Shown piece after piece: positions 52,803-63,925 of a DNA stretch of 64,000 bases. Under the pieces are notes generated by a model. It was not told the DNA's origin. It worked only from the letters and a program-made list of their open reading frames with translations, and made no database searches. This stretch comes from Fervidifonticultor_A sp037443565 (lineage in GTDB: Bacteria > Sysuimicrobiota > Sysuimicrobiia > Sysuimicrobiales > Humicultoraceae): contig JBBIOB010000009.1 in NCBI GenBank assembly GCA_037443565.1, positions 1 to 64,000 on the forward strand, given 5' to 3'. Positions within the stretch are counted from its first letter, which is position 1; each line of letters begins with the position of its first letter. Both the position numbers and the translations under genes were made by a program.

Positions 52803-52868
52803 GAGTGCGGCCGCCGCCTGCTGAGAGCCGGGATGTTCCGGTCTCCTCAGGCTGACGCGACCGCACTC
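52803..52868. other. Putative structured RNA element, 66 nt
   Basis: GAGTGCGG at 52803-52810 pairs with CCGCACTC at 52861-52868. Inside are GCCTG/CAGGC, GAG/CTC, then an apical hairpin with CCGG arms around GATGTT. The folding is nested and mostly perfect. It may be a second terminator for the convergent DUF881 and thiolase genes or an RNA element; the rest of the gap to 53021 holds only a direct repeat (AATCACCGCT twice, 53010-53029). Confidence 0.4.
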
Positions 52869-53021
52869 GACACCCCGCCCGTGAGGAGCTCGCCGCCCTT
52901 GAGTCCCGGCCGTGCGGCACGTTCTTGACTCAGCCGGGCTTTGCGGCGCCGCCCTCGATGAGACGGGGCTGCATTATAGACCATGCCCAAGACCCGCGTC
53001 AATCAGACGAATCACCGCTAA

Positions 53022-54197
53022 TCACCGCTGCAGCCGCTCCACCGCAACGGCCACCGCCTCGCCGCCAGCCAGGCAGACGCTGGCGACGCCGCGGCGCAGG
53101 TCGCGGGCGGCCAGCGCATGGAGCAGCGTCACCAGGACACGGGCACCGCTGGCGCCGATGGGATGTCCCATCGCCACGGCGCCGCCGTGCACGTTGACCC
53201 GCGCGTGGTCGGCGCCGAGCGTCCGCATCGCCGCGATGACCACCGACGAGAACGCCTCGTTGATCTCGTACAGGTCCACGTCGTCGGTCGTCCAGCCGAC
53301 CTTGTGCAGCACGCGCCGCGCGGCTTCGGCAGGGGCGATCGTGAACCACTCAGGCGCCATGGCTGCCCCGCTTCCGCCGGCGATCCTGGCGAGCGGCCGG
53401 GCCCCGAACCGGGCCGCGGCGTCCGCCGACGCCAGAACCAGCGCGGCGGCGCCGTCGCTGATGCTGCTGGCGTTGGCCACCGTGACGGTGCCACCCTCCT
53501 GGAACGCCGGCTTGAGCTGGGGGATCCGCTCGAAGTTCACGCGCCGCGGCTCCTCGTCTTCGGCGACCGGCGCCTGACCGGGGGCCGCCGGCACCGGCAC
53601 GATCTCGCCTGCAAAGAGGCCGCCGTCTGTCGCCGCCATCGCCCGGCGGTAGCTCTCGGCCGCAAAGGCGTCCTGCTCGGCGCGGGTGATCGCCTGCGTC
53701 CGGGCCAGCAGCTCGGCACAGAGGCCCATGTGACCGTGGCCGTAGGCGTCGGTGAGCCCGTCTCGCAGAATGACGTCCACGAGCGCGCCGTCGCCCAACC
53801 GGTACCCAGTACGCGCCCGCTCCAGGACGTACGGCGCCGCGCTCATGTTCTCCATCCCCCCGGCGACCACGACCTCGGCATCGCCCGTCATGATGGCCTG
53901 GGCTCCCACGACCACGGCCTTGAGGCCCGAGGCACACATCTTGTTGACGGTGGTGGCAGGGACTGAGTCGGGAATCGCGGCGGCGAGTGCGGCCTGCCGC
54001 GCCGGGGCCTGGCCGAGCCCGGCGGTCAGGACGTTGCCCATGACGACTTCGCTGACCTGGTCAGGGGGGATGCCTGCGCGGCGCACGGCTTCGGCAATCA
54101 CCACCGCACCGAGCCGCGGAGCAGGAGTGCCGGCCAGCCCGCCCTGGAACCGCCCGATCGGGGTGCGGACCGCGCTGAGCACGACGACCTCATGCAT
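53022..54197 (-). CDS. Acetyl-CoA acetyltransferase (thiolase)
   Basis: 391 residues of a biosynthetic-type or degradative thiolase that condenses or cleaves acetyl-CoA units. The nucleophile Cys is in TVNKMCASGLKAV, the His in GGAVAMGHPIGASG, the second catalytic Cys in ASVCLAGGEA and the Asn-Glu-Ala-Phe in YEINEAFSSVV. The start at 54197 gives the normal MHEVVVLSAVRTPIG opening. It is divergent from rpsU. Confidence 0.95.
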   Translation of the reverse strand: MHEVVVLSAVRTPIGRFQGGLAGTPAPRLGAVVIAEAVRRAGIPPDQVSEVVMGNVLTAGLGQAPARQAALAAAIPDSVPATTVNKMCASGLKAVVVGAQAIMTGDAEVVVAGGMENMSAAPYVLERARTGYRLGDGALVDVILRDGLTDAYGHGHMGLCAELLARTQAITRAEQDAFAAESYRRAMAATDGGLFAGEIVPVPAAPGQAPVAEDEEPRRVNFERIPQLKPAFQEGGTVTVANASSISDGAAALVLASADAAARFGARPLARIAGGSGAAMAPEWFTIAPAEAARRVLHKVGWTTDDVDLYEINEAFSSVVIAAMRTLGADHARVNVHGGAVAMGHPIGASGARVLVTLLHALAARDLRRGVASVCLAGGEAVAVAVERLQR

Positions 54198-54323
54198 GAC
54201 AGACCTCCCGAGCCTCACCCGGTTCCAGTGTATCGCCGTCCGGAGATCGCGGGAACAGGCCCGACCCCTCACCGTCCCGGCGGCCCGCAGCCGGCCGGGC
54301 GGCCGCGGGCGGCCGCAGGGTTT

Positions 54324-54353
54324 TTGACACTTAGAATCTGCCTGCGGTATAAT
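54324..54353 (+). promoter_or_regulatory. Strong consensus promoter upstream of rpsU
   Basis: TTGACA at 54324-54329 and TATAAT at 54348-54353 are both perfect consensus hexamers, separated by 18 bp. It is the best sigma-70-type promoter in the window and drives a long leader to rpsU. Confidence 0.85.
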
Positions 54354-54359
54354 CCCTCT

Positions 54360-54543
54360 GTCGTACGGCCTGCCATGGCGTTCGGCGGCCGGTAGCTCCG
54401 GCCGCCCGTGGGTGTGAGGGCGGGTTCCTCAAGTGCGGGGCGGAGGAGCCTGCTTCTGTCTGTTTGAGGGTCCCACCAGAGGGGGCCGGCCGCATCCCGG
54501 CAGTCCGGGCGCTTCGACCGGATGTGAGAGGGGTGGAGGGAAG
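54360..54543 (+). other. Long structured 5' leader of rpsU
   Basis: About 184 transcribed bases precede rpsU. A perfect hairpin with nine-base arms (54384-54392 and 54398-54406, loop TAGCT) lies near the 5' end, and further GC-rich pairings are possible around 54485-54515. The ribosome site is GAGGGGTGGAGGG just before 54544. The rest of the 346-bp gap between thiolase and rpsU is the divergent promoter region. A regulatory leader or a separate small RNA is possible. Confidence 0.45.
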
Positions 54544-54720
54544 ATGGCCGAGATACGCGTGGGGAAGGACGAGAGCCTCGATTCAGCGCTGCGACGCTTT
54601 AAGCGTCAGGTGAAGCGCTCGGGTATCCTGTCCGAGGCCAAGCGGCACGAGCACTACGAGACGCCGGCGCAGAAGCGACGGCGCAAAGCGGCGCGGAGCG
54701 CGAAGCGCCGCCGGCGATAG
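54544..54720 (+). CDS. rpsU: 30S ribosomal protein bS21
   Basis: 58 residues, complete. RVGKDESLDSALRRFKRQV and SGILSEAKRHEHYETP are conserved, and the Lys/Arg-rich tail contacts 16S rRNA near the anti-Shine-Dalgarno region. bS21 helps translation initiation. It is followed by yqeY, as in Bacillus-type genomes. Confidence 0.97.
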   Translation: MAEIRVGKDESLDSALRRFKRQVKRSGILSEAKRHEHYETPAQKRRRKAARSAKRRRR

Positions 54721-54758
54721 CGCTGCGCGCAGGCCCGCGCGGCGCCTGTATCACGCCG

Positions 54759-55205
54759 ATGACCATCGCGGAGCGTCTGGACGCCGATCTCAAGGACGCC
54801 CTCAGGGCGAGGGACGCGATCCGCACCTCGACCATCAGGCTGGCGCGGGCGGCGATCAAGAACGCCGAGATCGACCGCCGGCGTCCGCTAGCGGACGACG
54901 AGGTGATCGCCGTCCTGCAGCACGAGGTCAAGCGGCGCCGCGAGGCCATCGAAGGCTTCGAGCGCGGGGGACGCGACGACCTGGTCCAGAAGGAGAAGCT
55001 CGAGATGGCGATCCTGCTGTCGTATCTGCCGCCCCGGCTCTCCGACGACGAGGTCCGCGTGCTGGCATCACAGGTGGCTGCAGAGATCGGCGCCGCGGGC
55101 GAGCGTGACTTCGGCCGGGTCATGGGACAGGTTATGAAGCGCGTCGCCGGCCGGGCCGAAGGGAAGGCCGTCGAGCGCATCGTGCGCGAGGTCCTGAGGG
55201 GGTAG
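54759..55205 (+). CDS. YqeY/GatB-domain protein
   Basis: 148 residues, the stand-alone helical domain related to the C-terminus of GatB. LKDALRARDAIRTSTIRLAR, VIAVLQHEVKRRREAIEGFE, EMAILLSYLPPRLSDDEV and FGRVMGQVMKRVAGRAEGK match the family. It may bind tRNA, but the role of the free domain is not established. It follows rpsU by 38 bp. Confidence 0.93.
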   Translation: MTIAERLDADLKDALRARDAIRTSTIRLARAAIKNAEIDRRRPLADDEVIAVLQHEVKRRREAIEGFERGGRDDLVQKEKLEMAILLSYLPPRLSDDEVRVLASQVAAEIGAAGERDFGRVMGQVMKRVAGRAEGKAVERIVREVLRG

Positions 55206-55231
55206 GTCCGGCAGGATCGGTAGAGGCGCGG

Positions 55232-55252
55232 AGCCCGGGTCGTCCCCGGGCT
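55232..55252 (+). terminator. GC hairpin after yqeY
   Basis: AGCCCGGG pairs with CCCGGGCT around the loop TCGTC, 26 bp after the yqeY stop. The bases after it (TCCATGTT) are slightly T-rich. Confidence 0.55.
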
Positions 55253-55286
55253 TCCATGTTATGTTCATCAGCGGGCGGAGCGGCGA

Positions 55287-55787
55287 GTGGCGGCACCATC
55301 CAAGAAACGGAAGCCTGTCAAGCGAACGCGAAGCGCCGGCGGCGTCGTCTTCCGACGCGCGGGTGATGCGGTCGAGGTGCTGTTGCTGCAGCACGGTGGT
55401 GGCAAGTGGATGTTGCCCAAGGGGACCATCGAGCCGGGTGAGACCCCCGAGGCGGTGGCCCTGCGTGAAGTGCGTGAGGAGACCGGGCTGTCGAGCGTTC
55501 GTGTCGTGAGCGATCTGGGTCAGGAGCGATATTCGTTCTTCTGGCGTACCGAGGATACGTTCTACGACAAGACGGTGCGGTACTACCTGCTGGAGTTCAT
55601 AGGCGAGGAGGAACCGACGCCGCAGGGGGAAGAAGGGTTTGTGGCCGTCGAGTGGGTGCCGGTCGACGAGGCGTTGACCCGGATCAAGTACAAAGAAACC
55701 CGCGAGATCGTCCGCCGTGCGCGTGAAGCGCTGGGGAGCCCGTCGCTGGCAAGCCCCGCACCATCGGGAGAGGGGGGGAGCGCATGA
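55287..55787 (+). CDS. Nudix hydrolase
   Basis: 166 residues. The Nudix box GX5EX7REUXEEXGU is complete in GTIEPGETPEAVALREV and REETGL. A basic N-terminus (KKRKPVKRTRSAGGVVF) precedes it. The fold is nearest to small diadenosine-polyphosphate or nucleotide-diphosphate hydrolases, but the substrate is not predictable. The ATG of the aminotransferase overlaps its stop, so the genes are coupled. Confidence 0.9.
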   Translation: MAAPSKKRKPVKRTRSAGGVVFRRAGDAVEVLLLQHGGGKWMLPKGTIEPGETPEAVALREVREETGLSSVRVVSDLGQERYSFFWRTEDTFYDKTVRYYLLEFIGEEEPTPQGEEGFVAVEWVPVDEALTRIKYKETREIVRRAREALGSPSLASPAPSGEGGSA

Positions 55788-57061
55788 GCGACGAGATCGA
55801 GCAGCACGTCCTTCGGGTGCTCAAGCAGTACGCGGACCACCTCAATCCCGCCTGGGTCCGCGCGTACAAGTTCCTCGGCGTCGAGACCCTCGAGATCGAC
55901 GGCGAGGGCGCCACGATCCGCGATGCCTACGGCCGCGAGTACCTCGACTTCGCCTGCGGCCCGGCGGTGTTCATCCTCGGTCACCGCCACCCCAAGGTGA
56001 TCGAGGCCGCGCGCCGGGAGCTCGACCGCATGCCGCTCTCGGTCCGAATCATGGCCAACGAGCCGATGGGCGAGCTGGCCGAGCTGCTCGCCGAGGTGAC
56101 CCCCGGCGACCTCCAGTACGTCTTCTTCTGCAACAGCGGCGCCGAGGCCAACGAGGCCGCGATCAAGCTCGCCCGCATCGCGACCGGGAAGCCAGAGATC
56201 ATCAGCACGATCGGCGCCTATCACGGCAAGACGCTCGGCGCCTTGTCGGTGTCGGGCCGCGAGCAGTATCGTGCGCCGTTTGAGCCCCTGATTCAGGGGG
56301 TCGTCCACGTCCGCTACGGCGACGCCGCGGCGATCGCCGGGGCCGTGACCCCGAGGACCGGCGCCGTGATCCTGGAGCCGATCCAGGGCGAGGGCGGCGT
56401 GGTCGTGCCGCCCGAGGGCTACCTCCGCGAGGTCCGGCAGATCTGCGATGGGGCCGGCGCGGTGCTCATCGTCGACGAGGTCCAGACCGGCATGGGCCGC
56501 ACCGGAGTGATGTGGGCATGCGAGCACGACGGCATCACCCCCGACATCCTCACCGCCTCGAAGGGACTCGGCGGAGGCGTGGCGCCGGTCGGCGCGATGG
56601 TGGCGCGGCATCACCTCTGGGAGCCGCTGGAGCGGAGCCCACTCATCCACACCACGACGTTCGGCAACCGCCTGGGATGGGCGGCCGCGATCGCGGCCAT
56701 CAAGGTGATCCGCGACGAGGGCCTGCTGCCCCGGGCGTCGCAGATCGGCGACCGGCTGATGGCCGGATTTCGCCGCGCTGCCGACAGCGCGCCCGAGCTC
56801 ATTGCCGAGGTCCGCGGGCGTGGATGCCTGGTCGGGGTCGAGTTTGCCGATGCCGACGTCGCCCTGCTGGTGCTCTCGGGCCTGATGCAGCGGCGGGTGT
56901 TGGCGTTCTCGGGCATCAACCGGACCAACGTGCTGCGCTTTGCCCCGCCGCTGATTGCCAGCGACGAGCAGGTCGACCGGGCAGTGGCCGCGTTCGGCGA
57001 GGCCGTGGCCGAGGCGCAGGCGCTGCTGGCCGAGGTGGCCTCGGCATCGAAAACCGGGTAG
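55784..57061 (+). CDS. Class III aminotransferase (putrescine/GABA/ornithine type)
   Basis: 425 residues of a PLP-dependent fold type I enzyme. CNSGAEANEAAIKLAR binds the PLP phosphate, IGAYHGKTLGALSVSG stacks on the ring, LIVDEVQTGMGRTG carries the conserved Asp and Gln, and the Schiff-base Lys is in LTASKGLGGGVAPVG. The C-terminal VLRFAPPLIASDEQVD is typical. Resemblance is to putrescine or 4-aminobutyrate aminotransferases; the amino donor cannot be fixed. Start overlaps the Nudix gene (GCATGAG). Confidence 0.92.
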   Translation: MSDEIEQHVLRVLKQYADHLNPAWVRAYKFLGVETLEIDGEGATIRDAYGREYLDFACGPAVFILGHRHPKVIEAARRELDRMPLSVRIMANEPMGELAELLAEVTPGDLQYVFFCNSGAEANEAAIKLARIATGKPEIISTIGAYHGKTLGALSVSGREQYRAPFEPLIQGVVHVRYGDAAAIAGAVTPRTGAVILEPIQGEGGVVVPPEGYLREVRQICDGAGAVLIVDEVQTGMGRTGVMWACEHDGITPDILTASKGLGGGVAPVGAMVARHHLWEPLERSPLIHTTTFGNRLGWAAAIAAIKVIRDEGLLPRASQIGDRLMAGFRRAADSAPELIAEVRGRGCLVGVEFADADVALLVLSGLMQRRVLAFSGINRTNVLRFAPPLIASDEQVDRAVAAFGEAVAEAQALLAEVASASKTG

Positions 57062-57189
57062 ATTCCCTATTCAGGTGTGCTCGGGTCGTATGGTATCGTA
57101 TGGACACATCGCACCATGCATGGGCAGTGAGCCGGAGCCTCTGTCTCAGATCCGGTGACTTCAGATAGCCCAGGGGAGGGAAGCCACCA

Positions 57190-58743
57190 GTGAGAGCAGT
57201 TGCAGTCCGTATGCTCGTGTTCCTTGTCCTGGCCGGGCTCGTGCTCGCGCCGCTTCAAGCGACCTCTGCGCAGCAGCCGCGACGCGGCGGCGCGCTGCGC
57301 ATCGCCCACATCGGTGAGCCGCCGACGCTCGATCTCCATGCGACCACGGCGGCGATCACGGGACACATCACCTACCACATCTACGAGGGCCTGTTCGCCC
57401 TCACCGCCAAGTACGAGCCGAGGCCGCTGCTGGTCGAGCGGTGGACGATGAGCCCCGACCGGCGGACGTACACGTTCACCCTGCGCCGTGGCGTGAGGTT
57501 CCACTCCGGACGGGAGATGACGAGCGAAGATGTCAAGGCCTCGCTCGAGCGCTGGGGCCGCATGGCTACGCGCGGCCGAACCCTGTTCGGGAACGTTGAG
57601 GCGGTGACGGCGCCCGATCCGCTAACGGTGGTGTTCCGGCTCAAGGACCCCTACGGCCTGCTGCCGCTGGACCTGGCGCTGTCCGGTAACGGCGCGGTGA
57701 TCTACCCCAAGGAAGTGATCGACGAGGCCGGCACCGGGCCGATCCGGCGGTTCATCGGCACTGGTCCCTACAGGTTCGTCGAGCACCTGCCCGACCGGCA
57801 CATCCGGCTCGACCGGTTCGACGGCTACGCCTCGCGCACCGAGGAGCCGGACGGCGCGGCCGGCCGCAAGCACGCCTACTTCGACTCGATCTACATCATC
57901 CCGGTGCCGGATGCCGCGGTGCGCATCGCGGGCGTGCGGCGGGGCGAGTACCACTTCGCCGAGACCGTCCCCCCGGACGAGTACGACCGGCTGCGCACAG
58001 ACCGCAACCTCGTTCCCTATGTCACCGACACGCCGCTGTGGCTGACCGCGGTCTTCAACAACCGGTCGCCCTTGATGTCCAACAAGAAGATCCGGCAGGC
58101 GTTCCAGGTCTCGATCGACTACGAGTCCGTGATGCGCGCGGCCTACGGCCACCAGCGCTTCTGGCGGATCGACCCCGGCCTGATGCCGAAGGAGCACTAC
58201 ATGTGGACCGACGCGGGCAAGGAGTACGTGAACGTGAAGAACCCCGCCCGCGGCCGGCAGCTGCTCCAAGAGGCCGGCTACCGCGGCCAGCCGCTGCGGT
58301 GGGTCACCACGATGGAGTACGTGGCCTACGGGACCGCGTCGCAGGTGGCCAAGCCACAGCTCGAGCAGGCCGGTTTCACCGTCGACCTCCAGATCGTGGA
58401 CTGGGCGACGCTGGTCGCCCGGCGTGCGCGGCCTGAGCTGTGGGACGTGTTCAGCACCGCGTTCGGCTTCGTGCCCGATCCCATCTTCATGCTGGTGCTT
58501 CAGCCGGCCTGGCCGGGGTGGTTCGACAACCGCGACATGAACGCGATGATGGCTCTGCTGCGCCGGCACGCCGACCCCAAGGTGCGGCACGACCTCTGGG
58601 CGCGCATGCAGCGGCTCTGGTACGAAGAGGCCGGGTCGATCAAGTTCGGCGACTACTTCCTGCTGCACCTGCACCGCCAGGAGCTGAAGGGCTACGTCAA
58701 CAACCCGACGCATGTCTGGTGGAACGCTTGGCTTGAGCGCTGA
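57190..58743 (+). CDS. Dipeptide/oligopeptide ABC transporter substrate-binding protein
   Basis: 517 residues of an SBP_bac_5 family protein. The signal peptide is VRMLVFLVLAGLVLAPL with cleavage near SAQ-QPRR. RRGGALRIAHIGEPPTLDLH opens the mature domain, and FTLRRGVRFHSGREMTSEDV is the conserved core. It binds peptides or related solutes outside the membrane. GTG 57190 follows GGGAGGGA. TATGGT and TATCGT boxes at 57089-57099 are possible promoters. A hairpin separates it from the permeases, as often seen where the binding protein is made in excess. Confidence 0.93.
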   Translation: MRAVAVRMLVFLVLAGLVLAPLQATSAQQPRRGGALRIAHIGEPPTLDLHATTAAITGHITYHIYEGLFALTAKYEPRPLLVERWTMSPDRRTYTFTLRRGVRFHSGREMTSEDVKASLERWGRMATRGRTLFGNVEAVTAPDPLTVVFRLKDPYGLLPLDLALSGNGAVIYPKEVIDEAGTGPIRRFIGTGPYRFVEHLPDRHIRLDRFDGYASRTEEPDGAAGRKHAYFDSIYIIPVPDAAVRIAGVRRGEYHFAETVPPDEYDRLRTDRNLVPYVTDTPLWLTAVFNNRSPLMSNKKIRQAFQVSIDYESVMRAAYGHQRFWRIDPGLMPKEHYMWTDAGKEYVNVKNPARGRQLLQEAGYRGQPLRWVTTMEYVAYGTASQVAKPQLEQAGFTVDLQIVDWATLVARRARPELWDVFSTAFGFVPDPIFMLVLQPAWPGWFDNRDMNAMMALLRRHADPKVRHDLWARMQRLWYEEAGSIKFGDYFLLHLHRQELKGYVNNPTHVWWNAWLER

Positions 58744-58760
58744 TCGGCTGGCCGGGCGCG

Positions 58761-58790
58761 CGCGGGGGGGGGTCACGCCCCCCCTCCGCG
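58761..58790 (+). terminator. Stable intra-operon hairpin after the substrate-binding gene
   Basis: A nine-G run pairs with a seven-C run, and CGCGG pairs with CCGCG outside, giving about 12 pairs including one G-T. It sits 17 bp after the binding-protein stop and 38 bp before the permease. It may cut transcription partially or protect the upstream mRNA. Confidence 0.55.
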
Positions 58791-58827
58791 CCACGGTCCG
58801 GACGCCTCATCCTGCTCCGGAGTCGGC

Positions 58828-59772
58828 ATGACGGCCTACATCGCCCGCCGCCTGATCGCGCTCCTGCCCGTCCTGCTGATTGTCGCGACGGTCGGGTTCT
58901 TCCTCATCTATCTGACGCCCGGCGATCCGGCCGCGGTCATGCTCGGCCCGGATGCCACCGACGAGGAGCTGCACAACCTGCGCGAGCTCATGGGGCTCGA
59001 CCGGCCGCTCCTGGTCCAGCTCTACCTGTGGTATGCGCGCATGCTGCGCGGCGACCTGGGCTACTCGATCTTCCTGAACCGGCCGGTGCTCCAGGCCATC
59101 CACGAGCGGCTGGAGCCGACCGCGCTCCTCACGCTCCTGTCGCTCGCCGTCGCGGTGGCCATCGGCGTGCCGGCCGGCATCGTGGCCGCGGTGCGCCGCA
59201 ACACCTGGCTTGACCAGGCGTCGATGGGCATCGCGCTGTTTGGGGTCTCGGTTCCGAACTTCTGGTTGGGCCTCAACCTGATTCTCCTGTTCTCGGTCTA
59301 CCTGGGGCTGTTTCCGGTCGCCGGGTACGTGCCGCTGGATCAGTCAGCGGCTGGCGCGCTGCGATCGCTGGTCTTGCCGGCGGTCACGCTGGGTGTCAGC
59401 GCCTCGGCGCTGGTCGCGCGCATGACCCGGTCGAGCATGCTTGAGGTGCTGGGGCAGGACTTCATCCGCACGGCTCGCGCGAAGGGCAACAAGGAGCGCC
59501 GCGTCATCTACCGCCACGCGCTGCGCAATGCGATGATCCCCACCATCACGGTCATCGGCCTGGCGCTCGGCGGGCTGATGGCCGGCGCGGTCGTGACCGA
59601 GACGGTGTTCGCCCTGCCGGGCGTCGGCCGCCTGGTCATCTCCTCGGTGTTGCGGCGCGACTACCCGGTGGTGCAGGGCGTCCTCATGTTCATCGCCGCG
59701 ATCTACGTGCTGGTGAACCTGCTCATCGACGTCATCTATGTCTATCTCGATCCGCGGGTGAAGTACGCGTGA
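58828..59772 (+). CDS. ABC transporter permease, DppB type
   Basis: 314 residues, six membrane helices, with the first at about 9-29 and the periplasmic loop typical of DppB. LYLWYARMLRGDLGYSIFLN and the EAA loop (FIRTARAKGNKERRVIYRHA) are conserved, the latter being the docking site for an ATPase. It pairs with the next permease. Start ATG 58828 after GGAGTCGGC. Confidence 0.94.
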   Translation: MTAYIARRLIALLPVLLIVATVGFFLIYLTPGDPAAVMLGPDATDEELHNLRELMGLDRPLLVQLYLWYARMLRGDLGYSIFLNRPVLQAIHERLEPTALLTLLSLAVAVAIGVPAGIVAAVRRNTWLDQASMGIALFGVSVPNFWLGLNLILLFSVYLGLFPVAGYVPLDQSAAGALRSLVLPAVTLGVSASALVARMTRSSMLEVLGQDFIRTARAKGNKERRVIYRHALRNAMIPTITVIGLALGGLMAGAVVTETVFALPGVGRLVISSVLRRDYPVVQGVLMFIAAIYVLVNLLIDVIYVYLDPRVKYA

Positions 59773-59779
59773 ACCTGCC

Positions 59780-60675
59780 GTGAGCCAGCCCGCTGCCGCC
59801 CTGCCCGCCACCGCGGCTCTCGCGCGCCCGCCGGAGAGCCTCTGGAGCCTGGTGTTCAAAGGGCTGCGGCGCAGCCGGTCCACGGTCATCGGCGGCCTGA
59901 TCGTGCTGAGCGTGGTGTTCGTGGCGGTCTTCGCGGCGGTGCTCTCGCCCCACGATCCCCAGGCCATCAACGTGATCGACCGGCTGCAGGGACCGAACGG
60001 TACCTACCCGTTCGGCACCGACAACCTGGGCCGCGACACCCTCAGCCGGGTGATCTACGGCGCCCGCATCTCGCTGATCGTGGGGACGATGGTGGTCGTC
60101 TGCGCGGTGAGCGCGGGGATCGCGCTCGGCCTGGCCGCGGGCTATGCCGACCGCCTGGACCGCGTGATCATGCGCGTCATGGACGGCCTAATGGCGTTCC
60201 CGTCGATCCTGCTGGCCATCGCGCTGATGGCGGCACTGGGCGCCCGGCTGTCGAACGTGATCATCGCGTTGGCGATCGTGTATACCCCGCGCGTCGCGCG
60301 TGTCGTGCGCAGCGTGACGCTCGTGCTGCGCGAGCTCGACTACGTGCAGGCGGCCCAGGCGCTGGGCGCGCCGACCTCGCGCATCCTCATACGGCACGTG
60401 CTTCCTAACGCCCTGGCGCCGGTCATCGTGCAGGCCACCTTCATCTTTGCCGAGTCGGTGCTGGCCGAGGCGTCGCTGAGCTTCCTGGGCGTCGGGCTGC
60501 CGCCGTACATCCCGAGCTGGGGGACGATCATCACCGTCGGCCGGATGTTCATGCAGACCGCGCCGTGGATCACGATCTTCCCCGGCCTGGCCATCCTGAT
60601 CACGGTGCTCGGCCTGAACCTGCTGGGCGACGGCCTGCGCGACCTGTCGGATCCTCGGCTCAGGGGACGGCTCGA

Positions 60676-60679
<4 letters not shown>
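59780..60679 (+). CDS. ABC transporter permease, DppC type
   Basis: 299 residues with an N-terminal OppC-type segment and five to six membrane helices. TYPFGTDNLGRDTLSRVIYG is the DppC signature, and the EAA loop is YVQAAQALGAPTSRILIRHV. GTG 59780 begins 7 bp after the first permease. No DppD or DppF ATPase follows; instead alaS starts on its stop codon. Confidence 0.94.
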
Positions 60680-63348
<2,669 letters not shown>

Positions 63349-63367
63349 CCGGCCGCCCCGCCCACGC

Positions 63368-63799
63368 ATGGGACGAGTCCTCGCGATCGACCCTGGAGAG
63401 CGGCGGCTCGGCCTGGCCCTCTCAGATCCCACGGCGACCATCGCCCTGCCGTTCGCGGTGCGCCGGCGCGAGGGGTGGTCTGCCGACCTCGCCTTCCTCC
63501 GCACGGTCATCACGCAGCATGATGTGGAGGTCGTGGTTGTCGGCCGGCCCCTGACCTTGCGCGGAGCCGAGGGGCCGCAGGCCAAGGAGGCGGCGCGCTT
63601 TGCCGCGCGGCTGCGCGGAGCGATCGGCATCCCGGTGCATGAGGTCGACGAGCGGCTCTCGACCGCGGGCGCCGAGCGCGCCCTGCGAGCCCGCGGCGCC
63701 GGTGCCGCGGCCCGGCGCGAGCGCCGCGACGCGGTGGCCGCGGCGCTGATCCTGCAGCCGTACCTCGACCGCCGACCCCGGCCAACGCGCGGTGAGTGA
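63368..63799 (+). CDS. ruvX: RuvX/YqgF Holliday-junction resolvase-like protein
   Basis: 143 residues of the RNase H fold. The first catalytic Asp is in LAIDPGERRLGLALSD, VVVGRPLTLRGAEGP contains the conserved VVGxPxxL, VHEVDERLSTAGAERAL the second acidic site, and RRDAVAAALILQPYL the last Asp. Members process pre-16S rRNA 5' ends or resolve junctions. It starts 19 bp after alaS. Confidence 0.94.
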   Translation: MGRVLAIDPGERRLGLALSDPTATIALPFAVRRREGWSADLAFLRTVITQHDVEVVVVGRPLTLRGAEGPQAKEAARFAARLRGAIGIPVHEVDERLSTAGAERALRARGAGAAARRERRDAVAAALILQPYLDRRPRPTRGE

Positions 63800-63815
63800 C
63801 GGTGCCCCCGGGGCG

Positions 63816-63925
63816 TTGCGGGGCTTCAATGAAGGTGTTATGCTCGCGCCGTGATGCGGCGGCAGTCGGGCTTTGAGGTGCTCTCGAGCGGCGCGCGGCC
63901 GGTGGGAGGTGCTCTCCGTGGTTGA
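63816..63925 (+). promoter_or_regulatory. Promoter and possible 24-codon leader peptide before DUF1292
   Basis: TTGCGG at 63816-63821 and TATGCT at 63839-63844 are 17 bp apart, and TGT makes the -10 extended. Six bases after it is GTG 63851, opening a 24-codon frame (MMRRQSGFEVLSSGARPVGG and four more codons) that stops at 63925, overlapping the DUF1292 start at 63918. The peptide may be real and coupled, or chance. Confidence 0.45.

Noticed and set aside
52803..52868. TPP riboswitch, prompted by the CTGAGA sequence
   Set aside because: The other TPP core elements are missing and the downstream genes are unrelated to thiamine.
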